Shown piece after piece: positions 46,517 to 57,253 of a stretch of 64,000 nt of DNA; the first letter of the stretch is position 1; each line of letters starts with the position of its first letter. Under the pieces are notes generated by a model. It did no database searches, was not told where the DNA came from, and saw only the letters and a list, made by a program, of their open reading frames with translations. The translations under genes were made by a program, and so were the position numbers. Source of the stretch: Aquimarina mytili (lineage in GTDB: Bacteria > Bacteroidota > Bacteroidia > Flavobacteriales > Flavobacteriaceae); assembly GCF_016735115.1 (NCBI RefSeq), contig NZ_JAERQJ010000004.1, forward strand, positions 186,001 through 250,000. The letters are read 5' to 3'.

Positions 46517-47101
46517 TTAAAAACTATAATTGAGTGATACACCATAATTAAGTCCGGCATCAAATTCGTTAAAATTTACTTTTGGTTTAAAGGAAAGATC
46601 TTCGGTGACATTATATTGTTGTAAATGAGCCGTAACATTGGCATCAACAATATTTAAAAGATAAATTCCTACTGTAACCAGTAATGATAATTCTTGATCT
46701 CGACGATAACGTTCTTGCAATGATATAAGTTGATCATTAGTGATGTTGGGAAATTCATCATCAGTAAAACCTGCTAACCTACGTTTGAATATATCTCGTA
46801 CACGATTATAATTATCATTATTTTGGATATAGAAATATACTCCTGTACCTAAGGCCGCGTATACTATCGGAACTTTCCAGTATTTTTTTTGATAAGCTTG
46901 TCCAAGGCCAGGAAGAACTGCAGAATAAAATGCTGCTCTAGCTGGAGCTAGGGGTTCGTAAGGAGGGATCTTCTTCTCTCTTTTTTTCTTTTTTACAGCA
47001 ACTTCTTCGGTGGTAACCTTTAATTCTTCATTCTCTTGAGAAAGAACATTTTGTACACTAAAAAGTATAAAAAAAATAATATAATAGCATTTAATCTTCA
47101 C
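46517..47101 (-). CDS. DUF5683 protein
   Basis: 194 residues with a signal peptide (about 1-22), a KKKKREKK basic stretch, and the conserved RAAFYSAVLPGLGQAYQKKYWKVPIVYAALG segment with two membrane helices, hallmark of DUF5683. Always between parB and dapB in Flavobacteriia. Overlaps parB by 11 bases. Function unknown. Confidence 0.9.
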   Translation of the reverse strand: MKIKCYYIIFFILFSVQNVLSQENEELKVTTEEVAVKKKKREKKIPPYEPLAPARAAFYSAVLPGLGQAYQKKYWKVPIVYAALGTGVYFYIQNNDNYNRVRDIFKRRLAGFTDDEFPNITNDQLISLQERYRRDQELSLLVTVGIYLLNIVDANVTAHLQQYNVTEDLSFKPKVNFNEFDAGLNYGVSLNYSF

Positions 47102-47996
47102 TATTGATAAGTTTCTTTAGGCGTTTAAAATCTTCTTCTGAAGAAAAAGGTATTATTAATTTACCACTTCCTTTACCTGAAACTTTTATATCAATTTTTG
47201 CACCAAAATATTCAGAAAATTCTTTAATTCCTTTCGAAATATGTTTTGGTAATTGAGGAGTGGTTTTATTTTCGACAGGACTTGCCGTTGGATTATTTAT
47301 AGATCTAACTAGTTTTTCGGTATCACGAACAGATAACGATTTACCAATGATTTTTTCATAAATATCAAGTTGTTGCTGTTGGTCGTCGATATTAATTAAA
47401 GCGCGACCATGACCCATTGATATAAAACCATCCCGCATGCCGGTTTGTACAATAGGATCTAATTTTAATAATCTAAGATAATTAGCTATTGTAGACCTCT
47501 TTTTTCCAACTCTATCACTTAATTGTTCTTGTGTTAGACTGATTTCGTCAATTAGACGTTGGTATGATAATGCAATCTCGATAGGGTCTAAATCCTGTCG
47601 TTGTATGTTTTCAACCAAAGCCATGGTTAACGACTCGTTATCGTTTGCAATACGAATATACGCCGGTATGGTCTTTAACCCTGCTAATTTTGAAGCACGA
47701 AAACGGCGTTCACCACTTACTAATTGATAATTGTTGAAATCAAGTTTACGAACTGTAATAGGTTGTATAACGCCCACTTCTTTTATAGAAGTTGCAAGTT
47801 CTCTTAATGTTTCATCATTAAAACTAGTTCTAGGCTGAAAAGGGTTGACATCTATACTATCTAATTCTAACTCAATAATATTACCAACTACTTTATCTGC
47901 ATTTTTATCTTCTACCGATTTTATATCGTTTTCTGGATCTTTGAGTAATGCAGATAATCCTCTACCTAATGCCTGTTTTTTTGTTGCCTTCGCCAT
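47091..47996 (-). CDS. parB: Chromosome-partitioning protein ParB
   Basis: A 301-aa ParB/Spo0J: PFQPRTSFNDETLRELATSIKEVG, the CTPase motif GERRFRASKLAGL, HTH region LTQEQLSDRVGKKRSTIANYLRLL and a C-terminal dimer domain. It loads on parS and clamps DNA for segregation with ParA, whose gene ends 6 bases upstream. I found no convincing parS consensus in this window. Confidence 0.96.
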   Translation of the reverse strand: MAKATKKQALGRGLSALLKDPENDIKSVEDKNADKVVGNIIELELDSIDVNPFQPRTSFNDETLRELATSIKEVGVIQPITVRKLDFNNYQLVSGERRFRASKLAGLKTIPAYIRIANDNESLTMALVENIQRQDLDPIEIALSYQRLIDEISLTQEQLSDRVGKKRSTIANYLRLLKLDPIVQTGMRDGFISMGHGRALINIDDQQQQLDIYEKIIGKSLSVRDTEKLVRSINNPTASPVENKTTPQLPKHISKGIKEFSEYFGAKIDIKVSGKGSGKLIIPFSSEEDFKRLKKLINSED

Positions 47997-48002
47997 GAAT
48001 CC

Positions 48003-48767
48003 TTAACTATTTTTTTTAATAATTTCGTGTGCTAAACTTAAATAATTGCTGGCTCCTTTACTAGCAGCGTCATAATTAATAATACTTTCACCATAACTAG
48101 GTGCTTCACTTAAACGTATATTTCTCTGAATGATTGTTTTAAACACCATTTCACTAAAGTGTTTTTGAACCTCTTCTACAACTTGATTTGATAATCTTAA
48201 TCTAGAGTCATACATCGTGAGTAGCAACCCTTCAATATCTAAACTCTTGTTATGTACCTTTTGTACACTTTTTATAGTGTTTAAAAGTTTACCTAAACCT
48301 TCTAGGGCAAAATATTCACATTGTATAGGTATCATAACAGAATCTGCAGCTGTTAATGCATTTAGTGTTAGTAACCCAAGAGAAGGAGCACAATCAATAA
48401 GAATAAAATCATATTCTGATTTAAGCTTTTCTATGGCTTTTTTCATCATATATTCTCGTTGATCTTTATCAACAAGCTCTATCTCAATAGCTACAAGATC
48501 AATATGCGCAGGTATAATATGCACATTGGGTGAACTAGTTTCTAATATTGCATCTTCAGGCCGCACTGTATGTTCTAAGATCTGATAGGTGCCTTTTTCA
48601 ATACTTTCTACATCCAGTCCTAATCCAGAAGTGGCATTAGCCTGTGGATCGGCATCGATTAGTAATACTTTTTTCTCTAAAACACCTAGAGAAGCTGCTA
48701 AATTTACAGAGGTAGTGGTTTTACCTACACCACCTTTTTGATTGGCAATCGCTATTATTTTACCCAT
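48003..48767 (-). CDS. parA: Chromosome-partitioning ATPase ParA
   Basis: A 254-aa ParA/Soj with deviant Walker A KGGVGKTTTSVNLAASLG, LLIDADPQANATSGLG and LIDCAPSLGLLTLNALTAAD. First gene of the par operon. Confidence 0.97.
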   Translation of the reverse strand: MGKIIAIANQKGGVGKTTTSVNLAASLGVLEKKVLLIDADPQANATSGLGLDVESIEKGTYQILEHTVRPEDAILETSSPNVHIIPAHIDLVAIEIELVDKDQREYMMKKAIEKLKSEYDFILIDCAPSLGLLTLNALTAADSVMIPIQCEYFALEGLGKLLNTIKSVQKVHNKSLDIEGLLLTMYDSRLRLSNQVVEEVQKHFSEMVFKTIIQRNIRLSEAPSYGESIINYDAASKGASNYLSLAHEIIKKNS

Positions 48768-48844
48768 GTGGGGAGATTTGGATTTAAGAGGTAAAAATAC
48801 AATTTATTATATATTATAAAAATGAAAAATGTTAACAGTGGTTA

Positions 48845-48877
48845 ATAAAAAAGACCATCCGCTTTTAGGGATGGTCT
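48845..48877 (-). terminator. Terminator of the SDR gene
   Basis: AGACCATCC (48852-48860) and GGATGGTCT (48869-48877) pair perfectly with an 8-base loop; the adjacent A run (48847-48851 side) is the U tract on the minus strand, 30 bases after the SDR stop. Confidence 0.85.
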
Positions 48878-48906
48878 AATAAACTTGTTGTACTGTTGAT
48901 AACTAC

Positions 48907-49788
48907 TTATTTAGTGTTTTTTGATCTGATAGAAGCTTCTAGCATATCCCACATTTCTTCAGGAACTTGCTCCAGCATATTAAACTCTCCGGCACCTTTT
49001 AACCATTCTCCACCATCTATAGTCACTACTTCTCCATTAACATAGGCCGAAAAATCAGAAACTAAGTATGCTGCTAAATTAGCTAGCTCTTGATGATTAC
49101 CAACACGGCCCAGAGGTACTTGTTTAGTAATGTCAAGCTTTTCTTTTAGATCTCCTGGCATTAATCTATCCCATGCTCCTTTAGTTGGGAAAGGACCTGG
49201 TGCTATAGCATTAAAACGCATTCCATACTTTGCCCATTCTACAGCCAAAGATCGTGTTAAGGCAAGTACACCAGCTTTTGCTGTAGCACTTGGTACTACA
49301 TAAGCAGATCCGGTCCATGCATATGTTGTTACAATATTTAATACGGTTGTACTTTTATATTTTGTATCTATCCAATGCTTTCCAAAGGCTAAAGTACAGT
49401 TTTTAGTTCCTTTAAGTACAATATCAATAATGGTGTCAAAGGCGTTAGCCGATAAACGTTCTGTTGGGGATATGAAATTACCAGCGGCATTATTCAATAA
49501 TACATCGACTGTTCCAAATGTTTCAATCACTTGATCTCTCATGGCTTCAACCTGATCATAATGACGAACATCACATTGCAGTGGTAAACATGTTCCTCCT
49601 GTTTCTTCCTCAAGCTCTTTGGCTGTATTTTGTAGTTTCTCTAAATTACGAGATGTTATAGCTACTTTGGCGCCAAGTTCAAGAAAATATTTTGTCATCG
49701 ATTTCCCTAACCCGCTACCACCACCGGTAACTACTATATTTTTTCCTTTTAGTGCTCCATCACGAAGCATTTTTTCTGTATGGCTCAT
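48907..49788 (-). CDS. SDR oxidoreductase, 2,4-dienoyl-CoA reductase type
   Basis: 293 residues with a Rossmann motif VVTGGGSGLGKSM, NNAAGNFISPTERLS and a PGPFPTKGAWDRLMPG substrate lid. The usual catalytic YxxxK reads SATAK, i.e. Tyr is replaced by Ser as in 2,4-dienoyl-CoA reductases, which shorten unsaturated fatty acids for beta-oxidation. Its neighbour, methylmalonyl-CoA mutase, also handles CoA thioesters, which fits. Confidence 0.88.
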   Translation of the reverse strand: MSHTEKMLRDGALKGKNIVVTGGGSGLGKSMTKYFLELGAKVAITSRNLEKLQNTAKELEEETGGTCLPLQCDVRHYDQVEAMRDQVIETFGTVDVLLNNAAGNFISPTERLSANAFDTIIDIVLKGTKNCTLAFGKHWIDTKYKSTTVLNIVTTYAWTGSAYVVPSATAKAGVLALTRSLAVEWAKYGMRFNAIAPGPFPTKGAWDRLMPGDLKEKLDITKQVPLGRVGNHQELANLAAYLVSDFSAYVNGEVVTIDGGEWLKGAGEFNMLEQVPEEMWDMLEASIRSKNTK

Positions 49789-49868
49789 ATGTGTATTATT
49801 ATCAGTTTGGTGAAAGTTACGATTTATACTTCAAATACTATGCACGCATAGTATTTTTTTGAACTTTT

Positions 49869-52001
49869 TTACTCAAATGTTGAGATTAGAATCTCCAAAA
49901 TAGTGATAGCCGCATCACTTATTTTTGTACCGGGACCAAAAATAGCTACAGCACCAGATTCAAAAAGATGATCATAGTCATCAGGAGGAATTACGCCTCC
50001 AACGATAATCATAATATCTTCTCTACCATATTTTTTTAATTCTGAAACAATTTGAGGAACCAAAGTTTTATGTCCACCTGCCAGAGAAGATACCCCTACA
50101 ATATGAACGTCATTTTCTACAGCTTGTTTGGCTGCTTCTTTTGGGGTTTGAAATAGTGGTCCTATATCCACATCAAAACCTACATCGGCATAACTTGTTG
50201 CGACTACTTTTGCACCTCTATCATGGCCATCTTGCCCCATCTTAGCAATCATGATTCTTGGTCTACGACCATCTAGTTCCGTAAATCGGTTAGCTAACTC
50301 GCGTGCCTTGTTGAAGGATTGGTCATCTTTTATTTCTTTGGCGTACACTCCCGTAAATGATTTGATTTCTGCTTTATATCTTCCGAATTCTTTTTCTAGT
50401 GCGTCACTGATTTCTCCTAGAGTAGCTCTTAATCTAGCAGCTTCTACTGCTAAAGCTAATAAATTTTGATTATTGTTAGCCGCTGCTTTAGTTAAATTGG
50501 TTAAAGCTTCAAGTACAGCTTTTTCATCTCTGGATGCCTTTACTTTCTTAAGACCCTCAATTTGTTGGTTTCGAACCGCTTGGTTGTCAACTTTTAAAGT
50601 GCTTATCGCTTCTTCCTCTTCTAATTTAAATTGGTTAACTCCAATAATTATATCTTGTTCACTGTCAATTCTTGCTTGTTTACGTGCTGCAGCTTCTTCT
50701 ATGCGCATTTTTGGGATACCAGCTTCTATAGCCTTTGTCATTCCTCCTAATTCTTCAACTTCCTCAATTAATTTCCATGCTTTTTTAGCGATTTCATTAG
50801 TTAAAGATTCTACATAGTAGCTTCCTGCCCATGGATCAACTGTACGCGTAATCTGCGTTTCTTCTTGTAGATAAATTTGTGTATTTCTTGCAATTCTAGC
50901 TGAAAAATCTGTTGGTAAGGCTATAGCCTCATCCAGAGCATTTGTATGCAAACTCTGTGTGCCTCCAAAAGCTGCAGCACTTGCTTCAATGCACGTGCGG
51001 GCAACATTATTAAATGGATCTTGGGCGGTAAGACTCCAACCACTAGTTTGGCAATGTGTGCGCAACATTAATGATTTTGGATTTTTAGGATTAAATTGTT
51101 TTATCAATTTGGCCCAAAGCATTCTAGCCGCACGCATTTTAGCAATTTCCATAAAGTGATTCATGCCAATTGCCCAAAAGAAAGATAGGCGAGGAGCAAA
51201 TGAATCTACATCTAATCCGGCATCAATACCTTTTCTAATATATTCTAAACCATCTGCCAAGGTATATGCTAATTCTATATCACAGGTAGCACCGGCTTCT
51301 TGCATATGATATCCCGAAATACTGATTGGATTAAATTTTGGCATATTTTTAGAGCAATATTTAAAAATATCACTAATGATACGCATAGATGGTGTAGGAG
51401 GGTAAATATAGGTGTTACGCACCATAAACTCCTTTAAAATATCATTTTGTATTGTTCCGGAAAGTAGGTTTTTTTCGACCCCCTGTTCTTCTGCAGCTAC
51501 AATATAAAATGCCATGATGGGTAATACTGCACCATTCATGGTCATAGAAACAGACATTTTATCCAGTGGTATTTGATCAAAAAGCACTTTCATGTCCTCC
51601 ACGGTATCAATTGCCACTCCAGCCATACCTACATCACCAAATACGCGCTCATGATCGCTGTCATATCCGCGATGCGTGGCCAGGTCAAAAGCTACCGAAA
51701 GCCCTTTTTGTCCTGCTGCTAAATTTCTACGGTAGAAAGCATTACTTTCTTCTGCGGTAGAAAATCCTGCATATTGTCTAATAGTCCATGGTCTGCGAAC
51801 ATACATTGTAGAGTACGGTCCACGAAGGTAGGGTGGAACACCGGCAGAAAAATTAAGATGATCAAGATTGGTAACATCATTAGAATTGTATAAAGATTTT
51901 ATATCAATCCCTTCTGAAGTTGTGAAGTTTGATACTTCCTGTTTATGGTCTGATACTATTTTTTTTGGCAGTTGTAAATGCTGTATATCTTTTCTATTCA
52001 T
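49869..52001 (-). CDS. scpA: Methylmalonyl-CoA mutase, large (catalytic, B12-binding) subunit
   Basis: A 710-aa adenosylcobalamin enzyme that interconverts methylmalonyl-CoA and succinyl-CoA. The TIM barrel has [47 protein letters not shown] (split here as consecutive conserved blocks), and the C-terminal B12 domain carries DGHDRGAKV (the DxHxxG cobalt-ligand motif). The small subunit gene lies upstream, with one unrelated gene between. Confidence 0.95.
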   Translation of the reverse strand: MNRKDIQHLQLPKKIVSDHKQEVSNFTTSEGIDIKSLYNSNDVTNLDHLNFSAGVPPYLRGPYSTMYVRRPWTIRQYAGFSTAEESNAFYRRNLAAGQKGLSVAFDLATHRGYDSDHERVFGDVGMAGVAIDTVEDMKVLFDQIPLDKMSVSMTMNGAVLPIMAFYIVAAEEQGVEKNLLSGTIQNDILKEFMVRNTYIYPPTPSMRIISDIFKYCSKNMPKFNPISISGYHMQEAGATCDIELAYTLADGLEYIRKGIDAGLDVDSFAPRLSFFWAIGMNHFMEIAKMRAARMLWAKLIKQFNPKNPKSLMLRTHCQTSGWSLTAQDPFNNVARTCIEASAAAFGGTQSLHTNALDEAIALPTDFSARIARNTQIYLQEETQITRTVDPWAGSYYVESLTNEIAKKAWKLIEEVEELGGMTKAIEAGIPKMRIEEAAARKQARIDSEQDIIIGVNQFKLEEEEAISTLKVDNQAVRNQQIEGLKKVKASRDEKAVLEALTNLTKAAANNNQNLLALAVEAARLRATLGEISDALEKEFGRYKAEIKSFTGVYAKEIKDDQSFNKARELANRFTELDGRRPRIMIAKMGQDGHDRGAKVVATSYADVGFDVDIGPLFQTPKEAAKQAVENDVHIVGVSSLAGGHKTLVPQIVSELKKYGREDIMIIVGGVIPPDDYDHLFESGAVAIFGPGTKISDAAITILEILISTFE

Positions 52002-52123
52002 TACCTAAAACCTCGTTTTTCGAAATGATAAATTAACAAGGCTATAAAATTAAGGTTTTCGAAATGATTTTTCTTCAAAAAAAGATATTCAATTCACTAT
52101 TTTAGTAAGAATTCTTTAAAATT

Positions 52124-52753
52124 TTACCCAAATGCTTTTTCAATAACCATTAAAATAGAATAGTAGATATCAAATGCAATAAATTTCTTGATTTCTATTT
52201 CGCAAAGTTCTTTATCTTGTAAGTAGTATATTTTTTGAGAAACTAATGAAGTGCTTACATTTCCATCTTCTTCAAGATCAGAAACAATATCTTTAAAATC
52301 CTCACTTGTGCTATTGTTTTTGAGACATTGTATAAAACCTCCTCTATAGTTGAAAATCAAGATCTCTTCTTCATTTTTTTTGCCCACAGTTGTTGGATAC
52401 GATTTTTTTGTAGCCTCTTGATTTTCGTACTCACTTAGCTTAATCCATAATGAATTCTTATTATCTGCAATTTTTTTGAATTGTCGGGTTAGTTGAATAG
52501 AGTTGTCGGACGGGAGTTTTCTAAGGTCGACAGATAAACTTGCAATTTCTGCTAAAAAGGTTCGATACGTTTTAATGGAATCATTACCAAATTTATAATG
52601 ATTGAATAGATCATTTTCAAAAGAATTAAATGCTTTTTTGATAATTCCTGTCTTGTCCAAGCTGAGACAGTTATATGATTGTGCATAATTTATCTGAGAG
52701 AAAACTAACCAAACTAAAAGTACAGTAATTCCTGATCTAATCTTAAGGGGCAT
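52124..52753 (-). CDS. Hypothetical exported protein between the mutase subunit genes
   Basis: 209 residues with a signal peptide (about 1-24, ending NYAQ) and a helical, Asn/Lys-rich mature part with four Cys (Cys29 and Cys150 among them). No family recognised. It breaks the mutase operon; the 90- and 120-base gaps on either side differ from the tight packing nearby, so it may be an insertion. Confidence 0.65.
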   Translation of the reverse strand: MPLKIRSGITVLLVWLVFSQINYAQSYNCLSLDKTGIIKKAFNSFENDLFNHYKFGNDSIKTYRTFLAEIASLSVDLRKLPSDNSIQLTRQFKKIADNKNSLWIKLSEYENQEATKKSYPTTVGKKNEEEILIFNYRGGFIQCLKNNSTSEDFKDIVSDLEEDGNVSTSLVSQKIYYLQDKELCEIEIKKFIAFDIYYSILMVIEKAFG

Positions 52754-52842
52754 TGATTTAGATTTAGTAATGTTAATGTATAGGCTTAAAATTTATATAT
52801 AATGTGTTGCAAGTTAACAATAAGTTAGCTAATATTAACGTT

Positions 52843-54207
52843 TTATTGTAATTTTTTCTCTATTAAATCACTTAATCTCCTTTTTACAACAGGATTGAGT
52901 AGGGTTTTTCTTACTTTTTTTTGAGTAAATACTGGTTTTTGAAATGTAGGTGTGATTTCTTCAGAGTTTTTATACTTATTGGTACCTGTGAGTATGATTT
53001 GCTCATTATTGAAGAGTTCTTGTTCCTTGGCAGCGCTTTCTTTTATTTTTTTCTGGATAGTACCAGATTTTAATTGATTTAGAAAACCTCCTCCTTCTTC
53101 AATGTTTTTAAATAATGATAATGCTTTTTCTGCTAATTGATCTGTTAATGTTTCTATATAATAGGATCCAGAAGCTGGGTTTTTTACAATATCAAAATAA
53201 CTTTCGTTTTTGAGAATCAAGAGCTGATTAAGAGAAATTCGTGTACCAAAATCATTCTCAAGATTATAAATGTCATCATAAGGGATGTTATAGACGGTAT
53301 TGGCACCACCTAAAATTGCACTCATACATTCTGTTGTAGTTCTAAGCATATTTACATTATAATCCAAAATAGTTTTATTTCTATGAGATGGATAAGCAAT
53401 GATGTGACATTCTTCTGTGGCCTTATACTCTTGAGCTAAACTTCTCCATAATAACCTAAGGGCTCGCAATTTTGCTATTTCAAAAAAGTAATTTCCACCA
53501 ACGGCTACTTTGAATAGAATCTGTGAGTTTTTAAACGGATTTATATTTTTTGAGTTGAAATAATTTAAATATTCATTGGCATGCGAGAGTGCATAAGCCA
53601 GCTGCTGAACCATTGTTGCACCTGCATTTTGATATAGATCAATATCTATACTTATAGTACTTTTTAAATGTTTATGTTCTATAATTTCGGTTAGAGAAGC
53701 AAAATCTTCTTTAAAGGAAGTGTGCCAATTGCCTGTTGTTGCTAAATTTCCAATAATATCAGTTAAAACATGTATGTCTAGATTTGAAGTTTTAGAAACT
53801 TCTGCTAGTTTTTGAACATAAGAAAGAGATAGAAATTTAGTGTCAAAAAATACAGGTGTTTTTTTTGTAATCCCTATTAAAAGGTTTTTTGGATCAATAT
53901 TTTCTTCCTCAATGACAAAATAAATACTTTCTGCTCCCTTTTTTATAGCCTTCAGTGCGAGTTGGTTTCCTGATTCAGGATCTGTAACATCAATCTTTAG
54001 CGAATTTTTCCATGATGTTGGTAGAGAGACAGGGTTTTCAATATTGAGAAGATCTTCTTGATGGTAAAATGGTTTTACATCAATGCCTTCTAAAGATTTA
54101 AAAATTAATGCTTCATTATAGTCTGCACCTTTGAGATCAAATTGAATCTTTTGTTTCCATTGTTTAGCAGAAACTTCATCAAAACTATCAAATAAGGATT
54201 TAGTCAT
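52843..54207 (-). CDS. mutA: Methylmalonyl-CoA mutase, small subunit
   Basis: 454 residues homologous to the N-terminal barrel of the large subunit but without the B12 domain, e.g. QNAGATMVQQLAYALSHANEYL and FKVAVGGNYFFEIAKLRALRLLW. It is the structural partner in the alpha-beta mutase found in Bacteroidota. The FtsB-like gene ends 5 bases upstream of its start. Confidence 0.92.
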   Translation of the reverse strand: MTKSLFDSFDEVSAKQWKQKIQFDLKGADYNEALIFKSLEGIDVKPFYHQEDLLNIENPVSLPTSWKNSLKIDVTDPESGNQLALKAIKKGAESIYFVIEEENIDPKNLLIGITKKTPVFFDTKFLSLSYVQKLAEVSKTSNLDIHVLTDIIGNLATTGNWHTSFKEDFASLTEIIEHKHLKSTISIDIDLYQNAGATMVQQLAYALSHANEYLNYFNSKNINPFKNSQILFKVAVGGNYFFEIAKLRALRLLWRSLAQEYKATEECHIIAYPSHRNKTILDYNVNMLRTTTECMSAILGGANTVYNIPYDDIYNLENDFGTRISLNQLLILKNESYFDIVKNPASGSYYIETLTDQLAEKALSLFKNIEEGGGFLNQLKSGTIQKKIKESAAKEQELFNNEQIILTGTNKYKNSEEITPTFQKPVFTQKKVRKTLLNPVVKRRLSDLIEKKLQ

Positions 54208-54212
54208 TTTTA

Positions 54213-54560
54213 TTATTTTTTGGGTATACTGTCTTCGTATTCGATAATATAAATTTCTTCATTATCTCGCTTCATAAAATATTCCTCTCGAGCAAATTTT
54301 TCGAGTTCATTGCTGTCTTTTAATACCTTTATATCTTTTTGATCTTTCACAATCTCTTTGATATAATATTCTTTATTGTCTTTTAATTCTTTTATTTCTT
54401 GATCCAGCTCTTTATGAATTAACCAGGAATTAGTGTCTAAAAACAGCATCCATACTACAAAAAGCAGTACGATTAGCACATATTTATTCAGCAATATGGC
54501 GAATATCGGTATTAATGCCGGTTTGTGTTTTAATTTTTGGAAATAACTTTTAAGCTTCAA
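54213..54560 (-). CDS. Septum formation initiator FtsB/DivIC-like
   Basis: 115 residues: one transmembrane helix (about 20-42), then a coiled coil (LIHKELDQEIKELKDNKEYY, about 50-85) and the conserved LEKFAREEYFMKRDNEEIYIIEYE end. FtsB-type proteins bridge FtsL/FtsQ in the divisome. Gene order udk-ftsB-mutA is shared by Flavobacteriia. Confidence 0.9.
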   Translation of the reverse strand: MKLKSYFQKLKHKPALIPIFAILLNKYVLIVLLFVVWMLFLDTNSWLIHKELDQEIKELKDNKEYYIKEIVKDQKDIKVLKDSNELEKFAREEYFMKRDNEEIYIIEYEDSIPKK

Positions 54561-54599
54561 TCTTAGTAAGATTAATATTGGATGTAAAGGTACAAAAAG

Positions 54600-55208
54600 T
54601 TAATTCAAACGTTCTTTGATAATCGTGCGTACAATATCAACGGCTACATTGTTATAATGATTGTTTGGTATGATAAGATCAGCAAATTCTTTGGTTGGGT
54701 CAATAAATTGCTGGTGCATGGGTTTCAGTGTGTTTTGATAACGATCTAGAACTTCGTCCATATCACGACCACGTTCTGCAATATCTCGTTTTAGTCGTCT
54801 TATTAGGCGTTCATCGCTATCCGTATGCACATAAATTTTGATGTCAAACATGTCTCTTATTTCTGGATTTGTAAGAATAAGAATCCCTTCAACAATCATT
54901 ACTTTTCTTGGTTTGGTACGTATCGTTTCAGCTGTACGATTATGCTCAACAAAAGAGTATACAGGTTGTTCTATTGTTTCTCCCTTTCTTAAAGCAGAAA
55001 GGTGTTCGCCAAGCAATTCGAAATCAATGGACTGTGGATGATCAAAATTTATTTTCACCCTCTCATCATAGGTGAGATGACTAGTGTCTTTGTAATATGA
55101 ATCCTGAGATATAACGCATACCTCATTTTTGGGTAATTCATTAACAATCTGATTAACAACAGTGGTTTTTCCGCAACCAGTTCCACCAGCGATACCAATA
55201 ATTAGCAT
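54600..55208 (-). CDS. udk: Uridine kinase
   Basis: A 202-aa P-loop kinase with GIAGGTGCGKTTVVNQI, ISQDSYYKD, NFDHPQSIDFELL and ERGRDMDEVLDRYQNTLKPMHQQFI, phosphorylating uridine and cytidine in pyrimidine salvage. ATG at 55208 preferred since the family starts MLIIGIAGG; ATG at 55226 is possible. Confidence 0.95.
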   Translation of the reverse strand: MLIIGIAGGTGCGKTTVVNQIVNELPKNEVCVISQDSYYKDTSHLTYDERVKINFDHPQSIDFELLGEHLSALRKGETIEQPVYSFVEHNRTAETIRTKPRKVMIVEGILILTNPEIRDMFDIKIYVHTDSDERLIRRLKRDIAERGRDMDEVLDRYQNTLKPMHQQFIDPTKEFADLIIPNNHYNNVAVDIVRTIIKERLN

Positions 55209-55309
55209 TTTTTTAATTTTTGGCAAATTTAAAAATTGTTATTGAGTTATTTAGTTTTTGAGCCGGTGAGTTTTTTTGAATGTATAAATATTCATGATAT
55301 TTTTCATTC

Positions 55310-56392
55310 TTACCTTGGATAATAAATTACTCCCGAAGAAGAATCTTTTAGAGCTCCTGTTACAGATCTGAGACAGTTTGTTTCATTGCGTTCTCTGAGT
55401 ACGCCCATAAAAGCAAAGATTAAAGCTTCCTTAAAATCTATTAGATCAACTGACGGAATTACAACTGTAGCAAAATCTGTCAATTTATGCTGTAAGGTTT
55501 CGATTAGAAAATTGTTTTTTGCACCGCCACCTGTAATTAATACAGTTGCATTTACTTTTTTGGTATTTATAATATCATTTGCAATTTGAGAAGCGATATG
55601 TATTATAGATGTGTGCAAAAGGTTCTCAATGCTATCTTCAATATGGTCGAGTATAGGGATCACATTTTCTGCAAACCACTCAAATCCCAATGATTTTGGA
55701 TGCTCAAGTTTATAATGTTCTAAATCATTTAGTTGAGCTAGAAGTTGAAGATTAGTCTTTCCAGTTCTGCCCAGTTGACCACCTTTATCATATTCAAGGT
55801 TGATTTTTTGGCAAATGTAATTAAGTAGCATATTTGCAGGAGAAATATCATATGCTACTCTTTGTTCACCATCGTGAAAAGAAATATTACTGATTCCACC
55901 AAGATTTAGGCAAAAATCATAATTGCTAAATAGAAGTTGATCGCCTATTGGGACAAGTGGTGCTCCTTGTCCGCCAATAGCAACATCATTGGTTCTAAAA
56001 TCACAAATTACTTTTTGATTGCAAGCATTAGCAAGATGCTGCCCTGATCCGATTTGATATGTTAACCCAATCTCGGGTTGGTGAAAAACAGTATGCCCGT
56101 GACTGGCAATAAAATCTACTTTGAGATTATTTTTCTGTATGAATACCTTAACCTGTTCACCAAGCCAACTCCCATACTGATTATGAAAAGCCAATAATTT
56201 AGGGGCGTCAAGGGCTACAGTATTCTTTAATTGGGTTTTAAATGTTGCTGAGTAATTAATGCTTCGTGTTTTTTCTATTGAAAAATTCCAGGTTTTATTT
56301 TTATGTTCGAAACAACAATAGGCAATATCCAAACCATCTAAAGAGGTGCCAGACATAAGTCCAATAACGTTGTATGTTTTTGAAGTATTCAA
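55310..56392 (-). CDS. anmK: Anhydro-N-acetylmuramic acid kinase
   Basis: A 360-aa AnmK of the ASKHA fold: GLMSGTSLDGLDIAYC at the N-terminus, ASHGHTVFHQP with the active-site region and LITGGGAKNNFLIETL near the end. It recycles peptidoglycan anhydroMurNAc to MurNAc-6-P. Stands alone. Confidence 0.95.
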   Translation of the reverse strand: MNTSKTYNVIGLMSGTSLDGLDIAYCCFEHKNKTWNFSIEKTRSINYSATFKTQLKNTVALDAPKLLAFHNQYGSWLGEQVKVFIQKNNLKVDFIASHGHTVFHQPEIGLTYQIGSGQHLANACNQKVICDFRTNDVAIGGQGAPLVPIGDQLLFSNYDFCLNLGGISNISFHDGEQRVAYDISPANMLLNYICQKINLEYDKGGQLGRTGKTNLQLLAQLNDLEHYKLEHPKSLGFEWFAENVIPILDHIEDSIENLLHTSIIHIASQIANDIINTKKVNATVLITGGGAKNNFLIETLQHKLTDFATVVIPSVDLIDFKEALIFAFMGVLRERNETNCLRSVTGALKDSSSGVIYYPR

Positions 56393-56447
56393 GGTTTACG
56401 AATATACATTAGCAAAATGTAAATCAAGGCGTCTTTTTCTGAATTCT

Positions 56448-57233
56448 TTAGATTTTGGTAATATATTGAAGATCGAGAATTTCAGGATTTATTTCGGGCA
56501 ATGATTTTTTATAATAGAAATCAATGATTTGATTTTCGAGGTAGGAGGGGATTTTTTCGATACGATTTTCGTTATACATTTTATATACAGATATCGCTTC
56601 AGACTTTTTGAAAGTCATCATAAGTTGATCCGGTTTTTTTACAATATCAATGCTTTTGTATTTTTCAAATTTTTTCTTCATCCATCGATGACATAGTAAT
56701 TTAGTTTGACTATCCTGAAGCTCTTTTTTGAGCTTATCAAATTTTTCAAGGTCTGAAAAATCTTCTTTTAATGCACGATCCAAGGCGACCTTGGCTTTTG
56801 TGAATTGCCTCTCAAATTTAAAATCAACTACATGAATATCTTTTTTTACTTTTCTAACTGCTTCATGAAGTGCATTTTCATAGACATTTGCAAAATCTTC
56901 GTAATCATTTATAGCATCAAGAAATAGTATAGCGTGTTTTTTATAGTATTTGGGTATAGCTTGTTTTTTTGTAGCAATAAAAAGAGTATTTAGTTCTTCT
57001 TGTATTTCTTCTGGAATACCAGTGAATTTTGAGCTTGTTTTGAGTGATCTTAATTGCGCTGTAATCTGAAGTTTAGAGCCTTTATATACGGTAGAGCGAT
57101 ATTTGAATCGGTATCTGTTGGGCGATATTTCTTCATTTTGGGCATTAGCAGTCGCATGTGAGATCAAAAACATTAAAAAAAATGTAAAAAATCTCACAAA
57201 TAAAGGTTTGGTTGGAATGTGTTTGCCCCTCAT
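56448..57233 (-). CDS. Hypothetical exported protein
   Basis: 261 residues with a basic N-terminus and signal segment (about 12-32, ending ATANAQ), then a Lys-rich helical body (KAKVALDRALKEDFSDLEKFDKLKKELQ). Not recognised. The ATG at 57233 is preferred; the upstream TTG at 57245 is unnecessary. The second copy of the hairpin repeat lies about 20 bases upstream. Downstream of the cytochrome c gene on the same strand. Confidence 0.7.
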   Translation of the reverse strand: MRGKHIPTKPLFVRFFTFFLMFLISHATANAQNEEISPNRYRFKYRSTVYKGSKLQITAQLRSLKTSSKFTGIPEEIQEELNTLFIATKKQAIPKYYKKHAILFLDAINDYEDFANVYENALHEAVRKVKKDIHVVDFKFERQFTKAKVALDRALKEDFSDLEKFDKLKKELQDSQTKLLCHRWMKKKFEKYKSIDIVKKPDQLMMTFKKSEAISVYKMYNENRIEKIPSYLENQIIDFYYKKSLPEINPEILDLQYITKI

Positions 57234-57253
57234 TTGTGTGTACAAATAGAATT

